From an uncultured Oscillospiraceae bacterium (GTDB lineage: Bacteria; Bacillota; Clostridia; Oscillospirales; Acutalibacteraceae): DNA of 9,049 nucleotides. The notes below the pieces were generated by a model. That model was not told where the DNA came from and made no database searches. It worked only from the letters and a program-made list of their open reading frames with translations. The translations under genes and the position numbers were made by a program. Positions 1 through 6,878 of the stretch are shown here, in pieces. The stretch spans positions 1 to 9,049 of the forward strand of contig USCI01000089.1 of assembly GCA_900553255.1 (NCBI GenBank), given 5' to 3'. How positions within the stretch are numbered: position 1 is the stretch's first letter; each line of letters begins with the position of its first letter.

Positions 1-91
1 ATTTTCCTACATCAGGGGGGATTTGTCTATTGTCCGTTTTTTCTGGCGCGGTTCACAACAGATGCCGGGGTGTTTTTGTGTATAAATGCGC

Positions 92-1015
92 TTACCGGGT
101 TTGGACAAGGGCGTTGATCTCGGTATGTACCGCTTCGATGAAGCTGCTGGCGGCAGCGGTCATCTTTCCCTTCCAGATAACCGCATCACGGTAAAAACCG
201 GCCGACTGGCAGGGACGCTGTACCAGATCATGCCGGTCGAGCGTTTCCTGCGGCATGGGGCTTACCCACATATAGCAGCCAGCGATATTGCGCAGGGCGT
301 CAAACTGCCCCGCCCGGTCGTATACCGCGATTCTGCCGGTCTGCCGGGAAGGCTCCGGCATGGTTTCGTCCGGCAGTGCTTCCGGCGGCAGAACCGGGGT
401 GAGGTCGCCGTGCACGATTTCGGGATACTGCGCGAGCTGGTGATAGGGAATTTCCCGGAGGTGGGCGAGAGGATGGGATTCATGCAGCAGCAGCACCATG
501 CTGTATTCCCAGAGGCTGTCGCCGTGCAGCCCTTTGGAGACAATAAGGCTGCGGAAATAGTCCTGATGCTGCCGGTGATACCGCACGATCCCAACATCCG
601 CATCCCCTTTTTCCACCGCCTGCAGGATGGTCATGCTATTGGTTTCCCGGTACTGCAGCTGAAATGCGCCGGAGGCGTGTTCGCGCTCCCAGTTGGAAAA
701 CGCCGCGGCGATATAGCTGGCGCGAGGCACATACACCGACAGGCGCAGGGTATCCTCCCCATGCGGCAGATACAACGCGGTCAGGCTGTCCATCTGTTCG
801 AGGATGCTGCGGGCGTACCGCAGGAAATCCTCCCCGCTTGCAGTGGGAGCCACCCCCTGGGCTGTCCGGGCAAAAAGAGGTTTGCCGATTTCGTTTTCCA
901 GCTCCTTGATGCTTTTGGACAGATTGGGCTGCCCCATATACAGCTTTTTGGCGGCCTTGGAAATGGAGCCGCAGGCGGCGACCTCCACGACATTGCGCAG
1001 TTGCTGAAGATCCAT
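92..1015 (-). CDS. LysR-family transcriptional regulator
   Basis: A 307-residue protein of typical LysR length. The N-terminal winged helix-turn-helix spans about residues 2-60: the first helix starts at MDLQQLRNVVEVA, the HTH core is SISKAAKKLYMGQPNLSKSI, and the LF-x-R-T...-P-T-x-x-G wing follows at 48-61. Residues of about 88-300 form the effector-binding periplasmic-protein-like domain. The frame stays open upstream to an ATG at 1183, but I chose the ATG at 1015 because LysR proteins start directly at this helix. It has AAAGG about 13 nt upstream, whereas the 1183 ATG has no Shine-Dalgarno sequence. The gene is divergent from the alcohol dehydrogenase at 1290, the usual arrangement of a LysR regulator and its target, so control of that gene is likely but inferred. 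The effector cannot be told from sequence. Confidence 0.9.
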   Translation of the reverse strand: MDLQQLRNVVEVAACGSISKAAKKLYMGQPNLSKSIKELENEIGKPLFARTAQGVAPTASGEDFLRYARSILEQMDSLTALYLPHGEDTLRLSVYVPRASYIAAAFSNWEREHASGAFQLQYRETNSMTILQAVEKGDADVGIVRYHRQHQDYFRSLIVSKGLHGDSLWEYSMVLLLHESHPLAHLREIPYHQLAQYPEIVHGDLTPVLPPEALPDETMPEPSRQTGRIAVYDRAGQFDALRNIAGCYMWVSPMPQETLDRHDLVQRPCQSAGFYRDAVIWKGKMTAAASSFIEAVHTEINALVQTR

Positions 1016-1174
1016 GTCAATACCACGCCTTTGCCCGCAAAGGCTTCCTTTCTTTTGTTTTTCCCCGACGGCGGCAGCGAATACAGGTGTTTCATCGCCG
1101 TCATGCAGTTCGCCATCTTTACTAAAAATTCGGCGGATATCGGGATATTCCGGTTTGATATATGTGTCATTCCT

Positions 1175-1203
1175 ATTATACATTACCCGAAAGGAAAAAT
1201 CTA
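1175..1203 (-). promoter_or_regulatory. Candidate promoter of the LysR-type regulator
   Basis: Read on the minus strand, there is a perfect TATAAT at 1180-1175. A weak -35 match, TAGATT (3 of 6), lies 17 nt upstream at 1203-1198. The predicted start near 1168 would give a leader of about 150 nt before the ATG at 1015. It overlaps the candidate promoter of the divergent alcohol dehydrogenase gene, as is common for autoregulated LysR genes. Confidence 0.45.
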
Positions 1204-1210
1204 TGATAAT
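1182..1210 (+). promoter_or_regulatory. Candidate promoter of the alcohol dehydrogenase gene
   Basis: A GATAAT at 1205-1210 (5 of 6 to the -10 consensus) is preceded at 17 nt by ATTACC at 1182-1187 (3 of 6). The weak -35 would suit an activator-dependent promoter. The predicted start is near 1217, just before the GACAGC/GCTGTC palindrome, giving a leader of about 70 nt. Other AT-rich -10-like stretches lie nearby, so the exact assignment is uncertain. Confidence 0.35.
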
Positions 1211-1221
1211 ATTTTAACGAG

Positions 1222-1261
1222 GACAGCAAAAAGCTGTCGATGCATTAAAAAAACCGGTTTT
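1222..1261. repeat. Two perfect palindromes in the adh leader (candidate operators or leader hairpins)
   Basis: GACAGC (1222-1227) and GCTGTC (1233-1238) form a perfect 6-bp inverted repeat around an A5 spacer. Eleven bases on, AAAACCGGTTTT (1250-1261) is a perfect 12-bp palindrome. Both lie between the predicted adh start and its ribosome binding site. They could be operators or RNA structures. Neither fits a clean LysR T-N11-A box or the Rex consensus TTGTTAA-N4-TTAACAA. Confidence 0.4.
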
Positions 1262-1289
1262 GCCGGGAACTTTTGGGAGGTAAATTGTT

Positions 1290-2501
1290 ATGGGTCGTTT
1301 TACTCTGCCTCGTGATCTGTACCACGGAAAGGGCTCTCTGGAAGAGCTGAAGAATCTCAAGGGCAAAAAAGCCATGATCGTTGTCGGCGGCGGCAGCATG
1401 AAGCGTTTCGGCTTTCTGGATCGTGCGGTTCAGTACCTGAAGGATGCCGGCATGGAAGTTGAGCTGTTTGAAGGCGTTGAGCCGGACCCGTCGGTCACCA
1501 CCGTGATGAAGGGCGCCGAAGCGATGCGCAAATTCCAGCCGGACTGGATCGTTTCGATGGGCGGCGGTTCCCCGATCGATGCGGCCAAGGCAATGTGGGC
1601 GTTCTATGAATATCCGGATTGCACCTTCGAGCAGCTGATTACCCCGTTCAGCTTCCCGACCCTGCGCACCAAGGCGCATTTCTGCGCGATTCCGTCGACC
1701 TCCGGCACCGCGACCGAGGTTACCGCCTTCTCGGTTATCACCGACTACGACAAGGGCATCAAGTATCCGCTTGCCGACTTCAATATCACCCCGGATGTCG
1801 CGATCGTGGATCCGGATCTGGCCGAGACCATGCCGCCGAAGCTCACCGCTCACACCGGTATGGACGCGATGACCCACGCGATCGAGGCCTATGTGTCCAC
1901 CCTGCACTGCAACTACACCGATCCGCTGGCGCTGCATGCCATCAAGATGATCCACAACGACCTGAAGAAGTCCTATGACGGTGATATGGAAGCGCGCGAC
2001 CGCATGCACGACGCGCAGTGCCTGGCCGGCATGGCGTTCTCCAACGCGCTGCTCGGCATTGTGCACTCGATGGCGCACAAGACCGGTGCGGCCTTCTCCG
2101 GCGGCCATATCATCCACGGTGCCGCGAACGCGATGTATCTGCCGAAGGTCATCAAATACAACGCGAAGAATCCGGAAGCGGCGGAGCGCTATGCGGAGAT
2201 CGCCCGCTTCATCGACCTGAAGGGCTCCACCACCGAAGAACTGGTTGACGCGCTGATCGCCGAGCTGCGCGAGATGAACAAGCAGCTGAACATCCCGCTG
2301 TCCATCCAGAATTACGGCGAGGGCGGTGTGCTCGCGGACAAGAGCATCATCGACGAGAAGGAATTCAACGAGAAGCTGTCGATGGTTGCGGCCAACGCGA
2401 TCGGCGATGCCTGCACCGGCTCCAACCCCCGTCAGCCCAGCCAGGAGGAAATGGAGAAGCTGCTGCTGGCCGTGTACTACGACCGCGAGATCGACTTCTA
2501 A
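1290..2501 (+). CDS. Iron-containing (group III) alcohol dehydrogenase
   Basis: A cytoplasmic 403-residue enzyme expected to interconvert an aldehyde and a primary alcohol with NAD(P)H, such as acetaldehyde/ethanol or butyraldehyde/butanol. The Rossmann-like coenzyme part carries GGGSPIDAAKA at 91-101. The all-helical half carries the metal site: by alignment with FucO/AdhE-type enzymes the ligands are D192 and H196 (in GMDAMTHAIE), H259 (in IVHSMAH) and H276 (in IIHGAANA). Between H259 and H276 there are three more residues (SGG region, 270-272) than in FucO or AdhE. Length is normal for a stand-alone enzyme. GGGAGG at 1275-1280 lies 9 nt before the ATG. The gene stands alone, divergent from a LysR-type regulator and ahead of nfnAB. 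The family is certain; the true substrate and the NADH or NADPH preference are not readable. Confidence 0.93.
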   Translation: MGRFTLPRDLYHGKGSLEELKNLKGKKAMIVVGGGSMKRFGFLDRAVQYLKDAGMEVELFEGVEPDPSVTTVMKGAEAMRKFQPDWIVSMGGGSPIDAAKAMWAFYEYPDCTFEQLITPFSFPTLRTKAHFCAIPSTSGTATEVTAFSVITDYDKGIKYPLADFNITPDVAIVDPDLAETMPPKLTAHTGMDAMTHAIEAYVSTLHCNYTDPLALHAIKMIHNDLKKSYDGDMEARDRMHDAQCLAGMAFSNALLGIVHSMAHKTGAAFSGGHIIHGAANAMYLPKVIKYNAKNPEAAERYAEIARFIDLKGSTTEELVDALIAELREMNKQLNIPLSIQNYGEGGVLADKSIIDEKEFNEKLSMVAANAIGDACTGSNPRQPSQEEMEKLLLAVYYDREIDF

Positions 2502-2518
2502 ACCACTCCGGTAAGGCG

Positions 2519-2550
2519 CCGCTCCGAAGGGAGTATGGCCTTTGGAGCGG
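2519..2550 (+). other. Weak stem-loop after adh
   Basis: CCGCTCC (2519-2525) pairs with GGAGCGG (2544-2550) across an 18-nt loop. AAAAC follows rather than a T tract, so it is not a convincing intrinsic terminator. It may stabilise the 3' end of the adh mRNA. The nearest U-tract hairpin downstream of adh is the one at 2636-2673. Confidence 0.3.
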
Positions 2551-2566
2551 AAAACGGTGTTCCCCG

Positions 2567-2608
2567 TCAGCCAAAGTTTCCGAAATGCGGCGTCAAAGCC
2601 TTGGCTGA
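2567..2608. repeat. 8-bp inverted repeat overlapping the nfn -35 box
   Basis: TCAGCCAA (2567-2574) and TTGGCTGA (2601-2608) are perfect inverted repeats 26 nt apart. The right half covers the predicted -35 hexamer of the nfnAB promoter. It could be an operator half-site pair or an RNA hairpin in transcripts reading through from adh. Chance occurrence cannot be excluded. Confidence 0.3.
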
Positions 2609-2629
2609 TCGCCCGGGTTATGCTATAAT
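2601..2629 (+). promoter_or_regulatory. Promoter of nfnAB, extended -10 type
   Basis: TTGGCT (2601-2606, 4 of 6) is followed after exactly 17 nt by a perfect TATAAT (2624-2629), with TG at the extended -10 position (TGCTATAAT). This is the best promoter match in the window. The predicted start is about 2636, the first base of the hairpin that follows. GGGAGG at 2688-2693, 7 nt before the nfnA ATG, completes a leader of about 65 nt. Confidence 0.7.
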
Positions 2630-2635
2630 AAGAAG

Positions 2636-2673
2636 AGCGAAGCCGCTGACGGGTTTAGCGGCTTCGCTTTTTT
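2636..2673 (+). terminator. Intrinsic-terminator-like hairpin in the nfnAB leader (possible attenuator)
   Basis: AGCGAAGCCGCT (2636-2647) pairs perfectly with AGCGGCTTCGCT (2657-2668) around a 9-nt loop and runs into a T6 tract (2668-2673). It has the form of a strong rho-independent terminator. It could end adh transcripts, but only 14 nt separate it from the nfnA ribosome binding site. No promoter fits there, so nfnAB mRNA must be transcribed through it. It begins at the predicted transcription start, so it may also act as a 5' stabilising stem. Confidence 0.65.
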
Positions 2674-2700
2674 CGGAAAACAAGTCAGGGAGGATTCGGG

Positions 2701-3543
2701 ATGTATAAGATCCTTGAAAAAAAGGCGCTTAACCCCACAGTGACCAAAATGGTCATTGAAGCGCCGCTCGTGGCCAGAAAGGCCGAGCCGGGGCAGTTCA
2801 TCATTTTCCGCGCGTCCGAGGACGGCGAGCGGGTGCCGCTGACCATTGCGGACTACGACCGTGAAAAGGGCACCGTCACCATCATTTTCCAGATCGTGGG
2901 CGGCGCGACGATGGAACTCAACGCTCTGAACGAAGGGGAATGCCTGACCGATTTTGTCGGGCCGCTCGGCACGCCGAGCCATGTGGAAGGACTCAAAAAA
3001 GTCGCCGTTGTCGGCGGCGGCGTGGGCTGTGCCATCGCCTACCCGATCGCCAAAAAGCTGCACAGCCTTGGGGCTGAGGTACACGCCGTTGTCGGGTTCC
3101 GCAACAAGGATCTGGTGATCCTGGAGGACGAATTCCGCGCGGTGTCCGAAAAGCTCGTGATGATGACCGACGATGGTTCCTACGGGGAAAAAGGCGTGGT
3201 CACCAACGCGCTGGAGGCGCTGATTAAGGAAGGCAACCAGTATGACGAGGTCATCGCCATCGGTCCGCTGATTATGATGAAATTCGTCTGCAAGCTGACT
3301 AAGGAATACGGCATTAAAACGATCGTGTCCATGAACCCGATCATGATCGACGGTACCGGTATGTGCGGCGGCTGCCGGCTGACGGTGGGCGGCAAAACCA
3401 AGTTTGCCTGTGTCGACGGTCCCGATTTCGACGGCCACGAGGTGGATTTCGACGAAGCGATGCACCGCGGCGGCATGTACCGCGATTTTGAAGCCCATGC
3501 CCGCGAGGCGGAATGCAACCTGCTGAAAAAGGAGGTCGAGTAA
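2701..3543 (+). CDS. nfnA: NfnA: NADH-dependent reduced ferredoxin:NADP+ oxidoreductase, small subunit
   Basis: A 280-residue flavoprotein of the ferredoxin-NADP reductase/PyrK-like family. In the NfnAB complex this subunit binds NAD(H) and passes electrons to NfnB, which bifurcates electrons between ferredoxin and NAD. The FAD domain spans about 1-95, with the flavin motif RVPLT at 44-48. The nucleotide-binding domain follows, with the glycine loop VVGGGVGCA at 103-111 and the pyridine-nucleotide region ending IAIGPL at 185-190. The C-terminal [2Fe-2S] site is D217-G-T-G-M-C222-G-G-C225 plus C237. The aspartate in place of the first PyrK cysteine is the NfnA hallmark and separates it from dihydroorotate dehydrogenase PyrK. 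It also resembles the older 'sulfide dehydrogenase' subunit names, which refer to the same family. It is followed after 1 nt by nfnB, implying one mRNA and one complex. Confidence 0.92.
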   Translation: MYKILEKKALNPTVTKMVIEAPLVARKAEPGQFIIFRASEDGERVPLTIADYDREKGTVTIIFQIVGGATMELNALNEGECLTDFVGPLGTPSHVEGLKKVAVVGGGVGCAIAYPIAKKLHSLGAEVHAVVGFRNKDLVILEDEFRAVSEKLVMMTDDGSYGEKGVVTNALEALIKEGNQYDEVIAIGPLIMMKFVCKLTKEYGIKTIVSMNPIMIDGTGMCGGCRLTVGGKTKFACVDGPDFDGHEVDFDEAMHRGGMYRDFEAHAREAECNLLKKEVE

Positions 3544-3544
3544 C

Positions 3545-4939
3545 ATGCCGAATATGGATCCGAAAAAGTGTCCGATGCCGGTACAGGACCCTGACGTCCG
3601 CAACAAGAATTTCAGCGAGGTTGCGCTGGGATATACCTACGATATGGCGGTGGGGGAGGCCAAGCGCTGCCTGCACTGCAAAAATAAACCCTGCCAGTCC
3701 GGATGCCCGGTAGGCATCGACATCCCCGCCTTTATCGCGAAGGTGGCTGAAGAGGATATGGAGGGGGCATACGAGATCCTGTCCGCTTCTTCTGCGCTGC
3801 CGGCGGTGTGCGGGCGTGTCTGCCCGCAGGAAACCCAGTGCGAAGGCAAATGCGTGCGCGGCATTAAGGGTGAACCGGTCGGCATCGGCCGGCTGGAGCG
3901 CTTTGTAGCCGACTGGCACCGCGAGCATACCAAAGAGGCGGTAAAGAAGCCGGCTCCCAATGGCCACAAGGTGGCGGTCATCGGTTCCGGCCCGAGCGGC
4001 CTGACCGCTGCCGGCGATCTGGCGAAAAAGGGCTATGCGGTTACCATTTACGAAGCACTGCACACCCCGGGCGGGGTGCTGGTGTACGGCATTCCGGAAT
4101 TCCGGCTGCCCAAGGACATCGTCCGGCAGGAGATTGACGGGCTGCGGGAGCTTGGTGTCGATATCGAGACGAACGTGGTGATCGGCCGCACGCTGACGGT
4201 CGACGACCTGTTCGATATGGGCTTTGAAGCCATCTTTATCGGTTCGGGTGCCGGCCTGCCGCGCTTTATGGGGATTCCGGGCGAGAGCCTCAACGGCGTG
4301 TATTCCGCCAACGAGTTTTTGACCCGCATCAACCTGATGAAGGCCTATAAGGAAAACGCCAAGACCCCGGTACAGCATGCCAAGAACGTCGCCATTGTCG
4401 GCGGCGGCAACGTCGCGATGGATGCGGCGCGCTGCGCGAAACGGCTCGGGGCGGAGAATGTGTATATTGTCTATCGCCGCGGCATGGACGAACTGCCCGC
4501 CCGTAAGGAGGAGGTCGAGCATGCCGAGGAGGAGGGCATCATCTTCAAGACGCTCTCGAATCCGATTGAGGTGCTCGGCGACGAGAACGGCCGGGTCAAG
4601 GGCATGGTCTGCCAGGAAATGGAGCTCGGCGAGCCGGATGCGTCCGGACGCCGCCGCCCGGTTCCCAAGGAGGGCTGCACCTTTACGCTGGATGTCGACT
4701 GCATGGTGATGTCTATCGGTACCAGTCCCAACCCGCTCATCCGCTCCACGACCCCCGGGCTGGATACCGATAAGCATGGCTGCATTATCACAAATGGCGA
4801 CGACGGCCTGACCACCCGCACGGCGGTTTATGCCGGCGGGGATGCCGTTACCGGCGCAGCGACGGTTATCCTCGCGATGGGCGCCGGCAAGCACGCGGCG
4901 AAGGCGATCGACGAGTACATCCAGAACAAAGCAAAATAA
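3545..4939 (+). CDS. nfnB: NfnB: NADPH-binding large subunit of the electron-bifurcating transhydrogenase (GltD-like)
   Basis: A 464-residue iron-sulfur flavoprotein that, with NfnA, reversibly couples NADH plus two reduced ferredoxins to two NADPH. The N-terminal cluster domain has C42-x2-C45-x4-C50-x3-C54-P and C93, C99 and C103. By analogy with dihydropyrimidine dehydrogenase, E118 in GRLERF takes the place of its glutamine ligand on the second [4Fe-4S] cluster. The FAD dinucleotide fold is VIGSGPSGLTAA at 145-156, and the NADP(H) fold is VGGGNVAMDAAR at 285-296, followed by R311/R312. The C-terminal FAD contact is YAGGDAVTGAATV at 429-441. Generic annotation often calls this 'glutamate synthase small subunit', but no large glutamate synthase gene is here and the nfnA partner is adjacent. 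GGAGG at 3531-3535 inside the end of nfnA lies 9 nt before the ATG. Confidence 0.92.
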   Translation: MPNMDPKKCPMPVQDPDVRNKNFSEVALGYTYDMAVGEAKRCLHCKNKPCQSGCPVGIDIPAFIAKVAEEDMEGAYEILSASSALPAVCGRVCPQETQCEGKCVRGIKGEPVGIGRLERFVADWHREHTKEAVKKPAPNGHKVAVIGSGPSGLTAAGDLAKKGYAVTIYEALHTPGGVLVYGIPEFRLPKDIVRQEIDGLRELGVDIETNVVIGRTLTVDDLFDMGFEAIFIGSGAGLPRFMGIPGESLNGVYSANEFLTRINLMKAYKENAKTPVQHAKNVAIVGGGNVAMDAARCAKRLGAENVYIVYRRGMDELPARKEEVEHAEEEGIIFKTLSNPIEVLGDENGRVKGMVCQEMELGEPDASGRRRPVPKEGCTFTLDVDCMVMSIGTSPNPLIRSTTPGLDTDKHGCIITNGDDGLTTRTAVYAGGDAVTGAATVILAMGAGKHAAKAIDEYIQNKAK

Positions 4940-4955
4940 TAAATCCCTGAAGCCA

Positions 4956-4990
4956 AACGGCCCCCGGACTTTTCCGGGGGCCGTTGTTTT
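4956..4990 (+). terminator. Rho-independent terminator of nfnAB
   Basis: AACGGCCCCCGGA (4956-4968) pairs perfectly over 13 bp with TCCGGGGGCCGTT (4973-4985) around a CTTT loop, followed by GTTTT. It lies 16 nt after the nfnB stop and 37 nt from the end of the convergent pyk gene. On the minus strand only TTT follows, so it may stop pyk transcripts less efficiently. Confidence 0.88.
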
Positions 4991-5026
4991 GCAGCGATTT
5001 ATCCGATGATGCAGGGGAATGGAAAG

Positions 5027-6787
5027 CTATTTTTCCGGGCAGCGTCCGTTCCCGAACATCACCACCCCGCGCTCGCCGTCCAGCGTAACGGTGGTGCCGC
5101 TTTTCAGGATCCGGGTGGCGTTGGTTGCATCGACAAGCACCGGTTTTTCCAGTGCCATGCCGACGATGGCAGCGTGGCTGTTGAGCCCGGGCGTTTCGGT
5201 GATGATGCCGGCGGCTTCCTTAAGCAGCGGCAGCAGCCGGTTGCTGGTGGCCGGGATTACCAGAATATCGCCGGGCCGGAAGTTCTGGAGTGCCGCGTCC
5301 TCGTCCGCAGCGACGCACAGGTTGCCGCAGGCGGTATAGTTGGTCGCCCCCTTGCCCTGCACCAGGATATTGCCTACCAGGTGCACCTTGAGCAGATTGG
5401 TGGTGCCGGATACGCCCAGCGGCGCGCCGGCGGTGATAACCACCAGGTCGCCGTTGTTCAGGTAACCGGCCTTCATCGAGCAGTCCACCGCGTGGTCAAA
5501 CAGCTCGTCCACATTATCCTTTTCGTCCGCCATCAGTGGGATGACACCCCACGAAAGGTTCATCTGCCGCTGGGTGATGGGGTTGGTGGTGCAGCAGAGG
5601 ATCGGGCAGGCGGGACGGAATTTGGAAATCATCCGTGCGGTGGCCCCGGATTTGGTGACGGTGATGATCGCCGCCGCGCCGAGATCGTGGGCGGTGGTGA
5701 CGGTGGCGTGGGAAATGGCATTGGTGACATTCGGCGCATCGTGCACGTCCCGTGTGGCGAAGCGCTTGAAATAGTTGATGTCCTGTTCGGTGCGTTCCGC
5801 GATACGCGCCATTGTGCGCACCGCCTCCACTGGATACGCACCGGCGGCTGTTTCGCCCGACAGCATGATGGCGCTCGTACCGTCATAAATTGCATTGGCC
5901 ACATCGGTGGTTTCCGCACGGGTAGGCCGCGGGTTTTTCATCATCGAATCCAGCATCTGGGTGGCGGTGATGACCTGCAAACCGGCGTTATAGCCCTTAT
6001 GGATGAGCGTCTTTTGAATGCTGGGGATTTCCTCGAGCGCGATCTCGACCCCCATATCCCCGCGGGCAACCATGATGCCGTCCGATACCTTGATGATTTC
6101 ATCGATGTTATTGACGCCCTCCGCGTTTTCAATTTTGGCGATAATGCGGATGGTATGGTTGTTGTTGAGCTCAAGCTCCTGGCGGATCTGCAAAACATCG
6201 TCCGCGCGGCGGGTGAAGGACGCGGCGATGAAGTCGGCTTCCATTTCGCAGGCAAAGGCAATATCCTCCCGGTCGCGGTCGCTCATGAACGGCATTGACA
6301 GCTTGGCACCGGGTACGTTGACCCCTTTATGCGCGGAGATAGTGCCGCCGTTGATAATCCGGCAGAGGATGGACGCTCCGTCGATTTTCTGCACCTCCAG
6401 ATCAATCAGGCCGTCGTCGATGAGGATGTGACCGCCCGGCAGAACATCCTCCGGCAGTCCGGCAAAGGAGACGGAGGCAATATGCTCATCCCCCTCGAGC
6501 GGCGTGGTGGTCAGGGTAAACAGCTCCCCGGCATGCAGCTCGACTTTAGGAATGGAAAACTCGCCCAGACGGATTTCCGGCCCTTTGGTATCAATCAGAA
6601 TCGCGATGGGCAGACCGAGCTCCTCCCGAAGCTCACGCACCTGCATGATGCGTTTGCGGTGCGCGTCATGCGCCTGATGGGACATGTTAATACGCGCCAC
6701 ATCCATCCCGGAAAGCATCAGCTGACGGAGGATGGACGGGTCGTCGGTAGAGGGACCCAGCGTACAGATGATTTTTGTCTTCCGCAT
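5027..6787 (-). CDS. pyk: Pyruvate kinase with C-terminal PEP-utilising (mobile) domain
   Basis: A 586-residue cytoplasmic enzyme transferring phosphate from phosphoenolpyruvate to ADP, the last step of glycolysis. The (beta/alpha)8 domain shows R32/N34/S36 (ARINMSH), D66/T67 (IDTKGPEIR), catalytic K218 with metal ligands E220 (AKIENAEG) and D244 (ARGDMGVE), and T276 (ITATQMLDS). The B domain is roughly 75-165 and the C domain about 345-475. Residues of about 480-580 add the phosphohistidine-like domain seen in Bacillus-type enzymes, including GLNSHAAIVG with H538. E71 matches Glu117 of the rabbit enzyme, which predicts K+ dependence. The ATG at 6787 has AAGGAG at 6802-6797, 9 nt upstream. 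It is monocistronic and convergent with nfnB. Confidence 0.95.
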   Translation of the reverse strand: MRKTKIICTLGPSTDDPSILRQLMLSGMDVARINMSHQAHDAHRKRIMQVRELREELGLPIAILIDTKGPEIRLGEFSIPKVELHAGELFTLTTTPLEGDEHIASVSFAGLPEDVLPGGHILIDDGLIDLEVQKIDGASILCRIINGGTISAHKGVNVPGAKLSMPFMSDRDREDIAFACEMEADFIAASFTRRADDVLQIRQELELNNNHTIRIIAKIENAEGVNNIDEIIKVSDGIMVARGDMGVEIALEEIPSIQKTLIHKGYNAGLQVITATQMLDSMMKNPRPTRAETTDVANAIYDGTSAIMLSGETAAGAYPVEAVRTMARIAERTEQDINYFKRFATRDVHDAPNVTNAISHATVTTAHDLGAAAIITVTKSGATARMISKFRPACPILCCTTNPITQRQMNLSWGVIPLMADEKDNVDELFDHAVDCSMKAGYLNNGDLVVITAGAPLGVSGTTNLLKVHLVGNILVQGKGATNYTACGNLCVAADEDAALQNFRPGDILVIPATSNRLLPLLKEAAGIITETPGLNSHAAIVGMALEKPVLVDATNATRILKSGTTVTLDGERGVVMFGNGRCPEK

Positions 6788-6878
6788 ATACCGTTACTCC
6801 TTAAAGCCTTGACTTTTTGCGTCAGAAAGGGCATTATGTTAGGGGCATCAAATAGAAAATCCAAACATCCCCCCATTA

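Noticed and set aside
1..91. Open frame at the left edge (plus strand, ending at 115-117)
   Set aside because: It is only 38 codons, with no motif and no sign of codon bias. It overlaps the end of the LysR-type gene and may be chance.
1016..1183. N-terminal extension of the LysR-type protein to the ATG at 1183
   Set aside because: The extra 56 residues precede the normal LysR start, are unlike the family, and have no Shine-Dalgarno sequence.
86..1315. 409-codon open frame on the plus strand opposite the LysR-type gene
   Set aside because: It is antisense to a clear LysR protein, runs across the divergent promoter region and overlaps the adh start. No motif was seen.
1245..2117. 290-codon minus-strand frame opposite adh
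   Set aside because: It is a His/Arg/Gly-rich shadow frame with no ribosome binding site or domain.
3341..4894. 517-codon open frame on the minus strand opposite nfnA/nfnB
   Set aside because: It has Arg/Ala/His/Gly-rich composition without family motifs and lies wholly antisense to a well-supported gene pair. Such frames arise in GC-rich codon usage.
3545..4939. Reading the second nfn gene as glutamate synthase small subunit (GltD)
   Set aside because: The fold is shared, but the adjacent NfnA with its Asp-containing [2Fe-2S] motif, and the absence of a glutamate synthase large subunit, favour NfnB.
5006..6298. 430-codon open frame on the plus strand opposite pyk
   Set aside because: It is an antisense shadow of pyruvate kinase. 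It has no recognisable domain, and its start lies just after the nfn terminator without a good ribosome binding site.
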